From Rhinopomastus cyanomelas (Eukaryota; Chordata; Aves; Bucerotiformes; Rhinopomastidae): 64,000 bases of DNA. A model generated the notes under the pieces. The model made no database searches, was not told the DNA's origin, and worked only from the letters and a program-made list of their open reading frames with translations. The stretch spans positions 62,001 to 126,000 of the forward strand of contig VXBP01003402.1 of assembly GCA_013400115.1 (NCBI GenBank), written 5' to 3'. Below are positions 55,382-64,000 of the stretch, piece after piece. The position numbers and the translations under genes are program-made. Within the stretch, counting starts at the first letter, position 1. Every line of letters starts with the position of its first letter.

Positions 55382-58300
55382 AATCCAGGTGTAAGAAGGA
55401 AGCAGGTCATGTAGACACAGGTGCTTCCTGAGCAAGGTCACTGCAGTGTCCTCTCCTGATCCTGTTTCATTCCTGTTGCCCAGTTGTTGCCTGCACATCC
55501 TACAAAGAGGTTCCCATAAAACATTTTTTTTTATTTTTATGTTAAAATTGGTTTTTCACTCCTAAATAAAGGTACATACTGCTCTGTGTAACGCCTGTTT
55601 GATCTTCCTGAGCTGTCAGTGTTGGCTGCAAGACTGATACTGGCTGTGTCACAGGTCTATACTTCTTTATTTCTTCATCTGTTTCCTGCTCTCAGAATGA
55701 AAAATCAGCAAGGAGCTCTAAAGGGTTTTGTTCATCCTTGCTTCTACAAAATGTATTTAGAAATATTTGGTGCGGATCATGGGATTTGGGTGGACTTGCT
55801 GATGTGCCCATGCCGTGGGGTAGCCAAACACTTCAGGCTGTAGATGGCCACTGATGAAGCTCATGAAGCTGTGCTTGCTGCAGGACTGTTGGAAACTAAG
55901 TGAAGAATACAAATTCCATTCAATACAGCATCACACACCATAGTGTCTCTTCTTCTCAAAGGACCAAGCCTTCCTGCATCTGATGGTTGGTAATTGAGAT
56001 AACTAGAACTTGGTATCCTTCCTGAAACATTTTAGTCTGTTCCATTGATGGCTTTTTTCTCTAACCCTCTGTAATCATCACATAGATGTGATATTTGGAG
56101 GGCTTTGCATGTTCTCCAGTATCTTTAGGTAGAGATGAAGATGTCATCTTATTCTACAGCCCTAACCAAAAGATTTATTTTCTCTGTTGGAAGCTCAATA
56201 CTTAGCTTTGACAAACAGTGAACTGAATTTTCCAATGGACTTCAAGTATTTTGGGGTGTTTCTAGAGCACTGCATTTGTGCCTGCAGAAAACAGCTGTGT
56301 AGGAGGCAGTTATGTGTCTGCCGTGTTCGTCTGTGGGAGAGTTTATCACTCGGATGAGTGTCTGCATGAATCTCTTCAGGGTTTGAGCTGTGAAATTTTT
56401 GCTCGAATGTTTTTTTTTCCTGAGGAGACTGCTAGTTAAATTTCAGCATCTCTGTTTTTGGTATTGGATGGTGTTTTCCGTGTTTAACAGCTTGACATGT
56501 CACCAGTGGAAGATGTTTGTCATGTATGATTGGCAGGGCTGTTTGCTATGAGATGAAAGCCTGTCTTTTGACCGCTTTGATTTCTTAGTCACGATAAATT
56601 ACTTTGCACCATAAGGTGCTGCTGCTTCTTCCCTGCTTCTGGGCACCAAAGCCTGACCATCCCTTCCAGCTGTCCAGAGATGACTTCAGTTAAATTATCA
56701 CTGTCCTGATGGGCAGGGTGCTCTCCTTCCACCCCACTCTTGGTCTGTATTAAAGTGACCTGTGTGAGGGAACAGCAATGGGTGCAGTGCTCTCATTCAC
56801 TGGGTGGATAAGCTGGTGGTGCAAGGTTGGGCGAGGTGCTGTGTTAGATCTCTCTGAAAGATCTGGACTGTTCCCCAGGCTTTCAGGAAACGCTGCCACT
56901 TGCCGTGCTTATCACTTCAGCACCACAGGCACGCTGTGAGCACAGGCCCTTGTACTGGTTTTTGTGCCACTTGAGAAGAAAATGGTTCCCTTTAGTGTAG
57001 CCGTGGTGGCATGTGGGAGTTGCCTGGTGCAATAGGACCTGTTAGAGGATGTCTCTGCTTGAGTCAAAGCAACATGCAGAATTTAGGGGGAAAAGGTGCA
57101 GTTTGCTTGCTTCCTTTAGCACTTGCTACAGGCACTGGATGCTAAACACTTCTGGTGAAGCTTGACACAGATAGCTGTATCATCTGGTGAAATTGCCTGG
57201 AATAAGAAGATGAAATTGTTTGGCTTCTCAGGAAACCAGACCATCATCTCCTCCTTTCTGCTTCCATAGTGGCTCAAATAACTGCTTCCAAATGGACATG
57301 AGTTATTAAGCAGTGTGTGTAATTAAAGTCAACTCCTTGCACAGTTGATCATTCATTTCCTTAAGGAAAATATGATGAAGTAATTACAACCCAACCTAAA
57401 CACAAATCAAATGCTATTCCAAGTGCAATTCCACACCATGATTCCAGTTTATGAATGACTCCAGGGTTCTTTGGCTTCATGCCTGTTAAAGAAATGTGTC
57501 TGTGTTTTTAATTGTGTTTATAACAAACCAACTAAAGGTTGCATGAGTCACGCACTGTGCCAGGACTGCTGCTTGCTTTTTGCGTTTACACGCACCTGGT
57601 CTTGACAAAACTGCTTTCTCCTAAAACAATGTCAGTGGGACCGAAGAAAAGGGAAAACAGTCTTGTTAATAAATCTGGCCTTGTCAGCCTTTCCCCCCTG
57701 AATTTTATCTGTACCAAAACTAAACCTGACATGCCTTAGCGGTGAGTTTGAGAGAGGCAGCTATTTCTATAACACTCAAACCAGAGCCCTGTCCTCACCC
57801 TCTCCCCATCATTCCTGTGTAGCAGCTTCACCCAAATGTGATAAAGAAGCAGAAAATCTGCCAACTCTACAAATGCTCTGAGAAGATGGTTCTGGGTGGA
57901 GAGAAAGATCAACATTACTCCAGAAGATAGGTAATCTCAGCTTAAAAGGAATGTTCTGAGTGGAAGCAAAACCCTGGTGCCGAGTGTTAGAAATCCTCAA
58001 GGTGGAAAAGGTGTGTTGGCTCCTTTGAGAAGTTTTGGGGGCCCCAGAGGGTTCATGACCTGTCTCCTCTTCTGCAATGGGAAAACAGCTCACAATCAGG
58101 CTGCTTAAGTTATTCTGCCTACTGCTGTCTTCCCCTCAGAGTTACTGAGGGAAGAGCAGGATGCTGGGCCCTTTGAGGAGGAAGTGAGCAGATGCAAGCA
58201 GCCTTAGGAAAAGCAGAACAGCCTCGTGTAGAGCTTCATGGTGTAACGAAGCATTGGCTGGGCAGCTCTTTCATCCCATCCCATCCTTCTCTTACAATGA

Positions 58301-59002
58301 CTCTTTATAGCTGCTTTGTTTTTGTGAAGTCGCCTCATTTTTGTGATCCTCTTCTAAACTGAGAGGTTGTCTTCAGCTCAGGCTCATTTGTATTTCAGGT
58401 ACTGAAATACAATATCCTCAGAATCATTAGTAGTGTGAGATCGACAACAGAATTGGGGCAGGCTGCTCTGCTTCAGCTCTTGTAATTAAGCAGAGGCCCT
58501 CACCCAGCCTTTGTAATTTATGTTGGTCAGCTGGAAGACTTCCATGCACAGGGAGACAAGTCTGTTCCACCTCTGCTCCTCCTTGTGTAGTAACAAGGAA
58601 GAACAGCCCCGGCAGACAAACTACTCCGCACCTTCAGTTTTTTGTTTTCCTCATGCCCAGGTCTTCACAGTTAGCAATGGTTTAAGAATATTCTGTCTTG
58701 AAGCACTGATCATTGTTGGCACTAGGTCTGACATTGCCCCCAGCTTTCCAAGGAATAAATATTAAGACATAGTAGTTTAAATAAAAGAAGAGATTTATTG
58801 TTACCGATTGCCCATGGCTGAGGCAAACATATCTGCTCTCTGAGCTCATCAGCTAGTGCTCCTTGGCTTAGCACATCCCAGGACAGCAGACCTCCCTCGT
58901 AGCAGAGCCCTGGGACCTCCCAGCTAGACAAACATGGAAGAAAGGAAAACTAAACTCGTAATGAGGCTGAAATAACAAGTTCTAAGAAGTGGAAAGAGTG
59001 AA
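55382..59002. other. intron 1 sequence without exons or recognised repeats
   Basis: Single-copy DNA. An AT-rich block at 57290-57400 and a REST-type half-site at 56916-56926 (TTCAGCACCAC) are the only notable items. Confidence 0.45.
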
Positions 59003-59022
59003 TGTGTGTGTGTGTGTGTGTG
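59003..59022. repeat. (TG)10 microsatellite
   Basis: Ten uninterrupted TG units. It is short but long enough to be polymorphic in a population. Confidence 0.95.
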
Positions 59023-62000
59023 AGGTTTACTGCATTAAAAATATTCCAGATGTTTTTAAAATCACCAGCCCTTGCCCAAGCACAAAAGAAATAGAAGCTG
59101 GAGAAGAGCTTGTCCCAGACGTGCAGAAAGTCCAGAGATGACTGGGCCAGCATCAGAGGCTCTGGACTTGTCTGTCCCATGAAGACAGGGTAGTGACTGG
59201 GTCACTGTGCTGGGCTGCTGGAGCATTGCTGCTGCAGAGGATTCTGTGTGCGTGTGGACACTTCACTTAACGAGAGTCTTCTGCAAAGCCTGGCAGATGG
59301 GGGGGAAGACAAGGGGGCAGTGTGTTCCCTTTCCTTATAAAAATAAAAATGCAGAAGCAGCCATCAGCTGAAGCTATTTGGATCCTACTGCTACAAGCAA
59401 AATAGAGACGTGGAAAGAATTCTGAAGAGTTGGATCTAGCTGCAAAGCAGTTCCCATGAAATGCTCTGAAAGAAGTGAACGTCAATGTTAGCATCACTCT
59501 GCTCTAACTTTTTAATCATGAAAAGCTGAGTAGTTTTCTTAGGGTAGTGAAAAAAGATCTGTTTACAAGTCCCTGACAGTGGGATCTGTGTTTTTAACTT
59601 TTGGGTGGTTAGCTTTCTCTCTTTTGTTAGCGAAGGATTAAAATCTCATCCTGGCTACTTGTTAAGTTCTAAAACTTTTTCTTCAGACCTTTGAAAATGA
59701 AAATTTGTTGGCAATTTAAAATTTCATTTTATGTAGATTACATGATCAGAAAGGTCAATGTGAAAAATAGTTTCATGAGACTTTGGTTTTAGTCTACTTG
59801 GTTTTAACCTCAAAAGGAGCAGAAAAAAAGACATCATGCTTTTTCTAGTCTAAAGTATGAAAATGGGTCTCATGAAGCACAATCAGTGTTTCACCAGTGC
59901 TTTTACCTGACTTACAAGAGGTGATAATGTCTTGCTGGGGATGGAGACCTGCTTACAGAAGACGTGGCTGGGTTTAAAACATCCACCTGCTTTAGAGTGA
60001 TTGAGGAGTTGGGGCTCTGGGCTGGTTTGTGGGTTTTTTAGAAGCCACGTGTGCGGTTCAGTGCTTTCTCTGCTTTTATTGATGATACCAGTTGAGGGGA
60101 GAGGTGCAGAGGATGAAACAATCTTCTCCCAGGGTTGTCTCCTTGGGGTGGTGGGAGGGAAGAACAGCCTGTGCAGCATCAGATCTATGTTCTCTTTTTA
60201 GTGTTTATAGGAAGGAAGAGGAAGAAGCTCAGCATTGTCCTACCTAGATAAAGCAACTGTTAGGCTTTAAAAATAGGGCTGTTGCTTTGTGAGGACTCAT
60301 GGAACTCCTGTGCCCTGCACGGCTACAGAATGAGTTACCCTTCTGTGGGCCAGGAGAAGTTTTCTGTTGAGCATCTCAAGCCCAGGGGGTGAAGAACCCT
60401 GTGAATAACTTTTGTTTCTCATTCAAGGAAGAGGGGACAGATAGAACAAACTGCAGGGTCAGGGGGAGTTGGTTTGATGTGGACGTGGTTGCGACCACTG
60501 CATTGGCGTGGAGTGAGGAAAGGCAGAATTGGAGGTGATGATGAGGGGTTTTTTCCCTGCTGAAATACCACGGTGTCCTGGGAGCAGTGGGATGTGTTGG
60601 CGGCTACCCTAACAGAGGGAACTTGGAGGAGGTATCTCGCAGGCTTTGCCATTGACTGCCTATGCAGGAGGGGTGTCCTGGCCCTGAGCTGTCACACCAA
60701 TACAGATAGGCACTAATTTTTCTGTTTTTCAGTTATCAGGAAAAGAGTTGACTAATCTTTCCCTACCCTGGGGCATGTAATTAATCTGCACAGATTAAGA
60801 ATGAACAGGTTGAAGTTTATCTTTTCATCCCATATAGTATTTTCTGTTTAATTTGGAAAGAAAGGGTGTGATTTATTTATTTATTTTTTAGTGCCTGAAA
60901 CTAGGACAAGGGGAATGAAGCAAAGCAGCCTGATTAGTGCCCCTGCTTATCCCCAGCCATTTTCTGTCATTTCTGGTGGATTATTCAGGCTGTGATGATA
61001 GTCTGGCTTGTTCTAGAGCACAGTACAAACTGCCTCTCGTTAGGTGCTCATAATTCACACTCCATTAGGATGTCAATGTAGGGAACACTTGGCAGGATGT
61101 CAGAGCTTGCCAGGCATGATGAGATTGAGTTCATCTTGTTAAACAGCATTCTGAAGTGACAATCCAGGAGTTATTTTTTTCCCTCAGCAGTAACGTCCCC
61201 TTGGGAGAGGAGCACAGCTTGCTCCAAACACTGATACCTATGGTAAAGGGTCTGCGATGCGCACCCAGCCAGCTGCCCTGCTTGGCATGTGCCCAGCTCT
61301 CCAGGCTGTGGGATATTCCTGCAAAGCTGTGGGAAGACATTTCTTTCTTCCCTGTGAAGTGGAACAGTGTAATGTCTTGTATTCGTCTCAGAAACACAAA
61401 TTTTAGGGATGCAGCCCCTGAGTACCCAGGAAACACTTGTAAGCCCATTAGGAACCAGAGTGCGGTGACAAAATTTCAAATGGAGGAGCAAACATGTTGG
61501 CTGGTTTTTCACAGTGTTTGAAATGGTCAGTGCTTCAACTAGACTTGCACTGCTGCTTTTTGCCCACAGGCAGCCTGAAGACCAGTTTTTGGTTTTGGGG
61601 ACCCTCTTCTTAATCTCAACAGTCAATAATATCCACATGGGTACTTGCTGCTTTCTCTTCTTCATTTTCAGCCTCAAACTCACATATATGTCTTTTCATG
61701 GGGAAGAAAGGAACAATCTGCTCTTTGATTTTGACCTCGAGTGATTTTGGTGGCTGTGGGAAGTGGAAGGGCTTATGAGACCACGTTGGAGCAGGGAGGT
61801 TTGGTGTGAACTGCAGCACAGCTCAGGATCCATCTCTTTTGCAGGCAGCAGGTCCTGCCCATGAGCCTCGGGGCGCCTGCATGCCGACTGCAAATGCACT
61901 CTGCTGTCTGAGACATTCATACTGCTCATCTCTGCTGCTGCATGAGCTGCACCATGCTCTGAGGGGTGCAGGGACTCTGTCAAATGGGTTTTTATCTGTT

Positions 62001-63639
62001 TCTCCACATGGGTTGTCAATTCTTACTGCTTCCCAAGTAATGGTTTGTACCTGGGCCTCCTTTTGGAGTAAAGCAGATGTTTCACTTGCTGAGGAACCCA
62101 GGTGGGAAGGCAGAGAGCAGAGTGTGCCCAGGTCAATAACCTGCAGCGTATGTGGATGCAGATCAATGCGTGCTGCTTGGGTTGGGCAAGAAAAGCACTG
62201 GAAATGCAGACCACACTCAGGCTTGAACTAATCTTTACTGGAAAATACAAAATGTTATTTTGTGCAGAGCTTTGCAGTGGGAACAAATGCAGCCTGAAAA
62301 CAGGTGTCCAGCTGACTGCCTTTTCTTTCTGCCTTGCACTCCAAGGTGACATTTGGGAATTAAAAAACCCTGTCCAGGCTGTTTTGGGAGACCCTTGCTG
62401 GGTATTAGATGACCTATGATGGTGCTGCCTGGCCGTGGGTACCACTATGTTCTGTGTTTGGAAGCAGTCTGTTCATTTAGGAGCTGATTGAGTTGTAATT
62501 CGATCAATTCTTAATCTCAGTTTTAAATCAATATAAATTAATTCCAAAGTATGTGAGGGTGCATACACATGCATCATGCTGGTTTCTTTTTGGAAATACA
62601 AAGGAAAACAGAGGGAAGGTAGTGAGTACCTGGGTTAGGGGGAAAAGAAAGCAACAAGAGAGGAGGTGGCCACTCTGTATACCTCAGAAACATCAGGTCA
62701 ATAAACATCTACCATAGGCTAATTCTTTGTTGGAGTAGTAACTGTATTACTGTGACTTCATGATGAGATATTGCCGAACTTGCACAGATTCCCAGAGACA
62801 CACTGGACTTGGAGAAGAAGGGTTTCGGAGAGTCCTATATTAGACTGACATGGAAAAAGATGTGAGAAAGGGAGACTCTTTCCTTGGGCAAGAGAATGGG
62901 ACAAGACTGCTCTAATTTTTCCAGCTCCCAAGGTTTACAGCAAATACAGTTCGTGGTGGCAGTCAGTTCTGCCATGCATCATTCTTGAGCAGAGTTGCCT
63001 CTCAGTGCAGTTTGAAGCAGAAAATGTATTTAAGGAGGGGAACTCTCCAAAAAGTGCTCTGTGCTAGGCAGGGCACCTGCACGGTCACCTTCCTTCTCCT
63101 TATCCATTACCGGATTATCTGGAGGGAACTTCTGGTCTGCTGTTACTCACAGACAGACTTAGGGGAAACATCATAATGAGATCCAATTAATAAAGAATGA
63201 AATGATTAAATGTAATTAATGCCAGTAAATAAATATTTACGGTAAATTAATCTTGTTAGACATTTTTTTCCTAAGTTTTCATAGAAAAAGGTAAATGTGG
63301 TAGGTAAGGGGTTTGTCCTAGAACAGCATGGCCCTAAATAACGTGATAGTAAGATTAAAAACTAACTTCATATTTGCAGTTGTCAAGGAAAAGGCTCAAA
63401 GGAAGCAGGCTCTTTTGTAGGTCTGATGCTACTTAGTATTTTCATCTGATGTGAAGCAAGCATGAGTTTAAGCCTCACTAAATTCTCAGGCATTAGAAGG
63501 ATAGTAAATAGTATTGGTAGGGGAGTGGGGAGACTTGTTGTAGAGCTGTTAGGATTTTTATCTCTGTACACACTTGCGTCCTTTAACATAGTTCCCAGTT
63601 TTCCTGTGCACGTTCTCAAGAAGGCATTGAAAACCTGGG
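59023..63639. other. intron 1 sequence without exons or recognised repeats
   Basis: Single-copy DNA. The 170-codon minus-strand frame at 61683-61171 has no domain, no splice context and an overlapping open frame on the other strand. AT-rich blocks at 62480-62560 and 63160-63275 resemble conserved non-coding DNA. Confidence 0.45.
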
Positions 63640-63920
63640 GAGGTCATTAAAAAGATTGAAGGAGAGGAGAGGAAAAAAATGCCAGAGCATGAGAAACAGA
63701 AGGAGCTCAGTCTGTGTGACTTGTCAGAAAAGATTGAGGTGACTTGATTACGCTGCAGAAGAGTCTTTGTAGTGGGAACACAGAGCAGCCCTCGTGGTGG
63801 ACAAGGGCATTAAAAATGCTGATGGGTGAGAGCTGAAACGAGCCAAACTCCAGGCACATCCCTCAAAGTCAGACAGTGAAATGCACTGCACAGGTAAAGG
63901 GCAGATTCTCCATCATTCAA
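63640..63920 (+). mobile_element. possible ancient CR1/L3-type LINE fragment
   Basis: The order AAACAGAAGGAGCTCAG, TTGTCAGAAAAGATTGAGGTGACTTGATTACG, CAAGGGCATTAAAAATG, GAGAGCTGAAACGAGCC resembles the C-terminal coding part of older CR1-like elements (a LFxLSxKxRGDLI-type block). It is heavily decayed and has no 3' tail in the window. Confidence 0.4.
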
Positions 63921-64000
63921 TGTATTCTGATCCAGAGTGGACAGCTTTTTAGAAGATACTCTTTAGTCAAAAGAAAATTGTTTGGCTTAGCAGAGCAACA

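Larger units (their letters stand above)
32686..64000 (+). other. RIMS4: RIMS4 intron 1 (5' part, extends past the window)
   Basis: It begins with the GT donor at 32686-32687. No sequence able to encode the next RIMS4 residues after the phase-1 junction was found before the right edge, so more than 31 kb is read as intron 1. A long first intron fits RIMS4 in mammals. It contains at least seven CR1 copies in both orientations and several AT-rich enhancer-like blocks. Confidence 0.75.

Noticed and set aside
58740..58930. Possible LTR end (AATAAATATT... near 58757)
   Set aside because: No paired LTR, target-site duplication, primer-binding site or polyprotein remnant could be found.
61171..61683. 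170-codon minus-strand open frame
   Set aside because: No recognisable domain, no splice or promoter context, and the opposite strand is open over 61156-61521. It is compatible with chance inside a 31 kb intron.

Overview
The window looks like a piece of a sauropsid chromosome, almost certainly from a bird. About twenty copies or fragments of the chicken-repeat 1 (CR1) LINE are scattered over both strands, nearly all truncated at the 5' end and many ending in the CR1 3' motif built from ATTCTATG-like units. By rough addition they cover about 14% of the sequence. That is dense for a bird, and several share one 3' subfamily, so a CR1-rich lineage such as Piciformes is possible; this is an inference. 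No bacterial operon, CRISPR array, rRNA, tRNA or intact virus was seen.

One protein-coding gene is recognised with confidence: the first coding exon of RIMS4 (RIM4-gamma, a short member of the Rab3-interacting-molecule family) on the + strand at 32589-32685, inside a CpG island of about 1 kb. The exon encodes the first 32 residues and ends one base into a codon at a GT donor. I found no exon matching the known continuation of RIMS4, so everything from 32686 to the right edge is read as intron 1. The promoter region holds an inverted CCAAT box, GC boxes and a short upstream ORF. A G-quadruplex motif and a degenerate minisatellite follow in the first 400 bases of the intron.

Positions 1-32100 are upstream intergenic DNA, with CR1 copies, a 65-base purine tract, a G-quadruplex-prone stretch and a few AT-rich blocks resembling conserved enhancers. 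In mammals RIMS4 faces YWHAB head to head across a large gap, but no YWHAB exon is visible here. A possible terminal exon of an unidentified minus-strand transcript lies at 1561-1746.

Positions 32686-64000 hold CR1 copies in both orientations, a small TG microsatellite, a 26-bp tandem duplication and several AT-rich candidate regulatory blocks. All three single-N characters in the window (10881, 27037, 48812) lie in or at the edge of CR1 copies and look like collapsed assembly gaps. One is flanked by a perfect 238-bp duplication, and one hides most of a reverse-transcriptase core. No new biological system is evident. The points most worth checking are the RIMS4 5' end, the assembly artefacts, the candidate exon at 1.6 kb and the structured or enhancer-like blocks.
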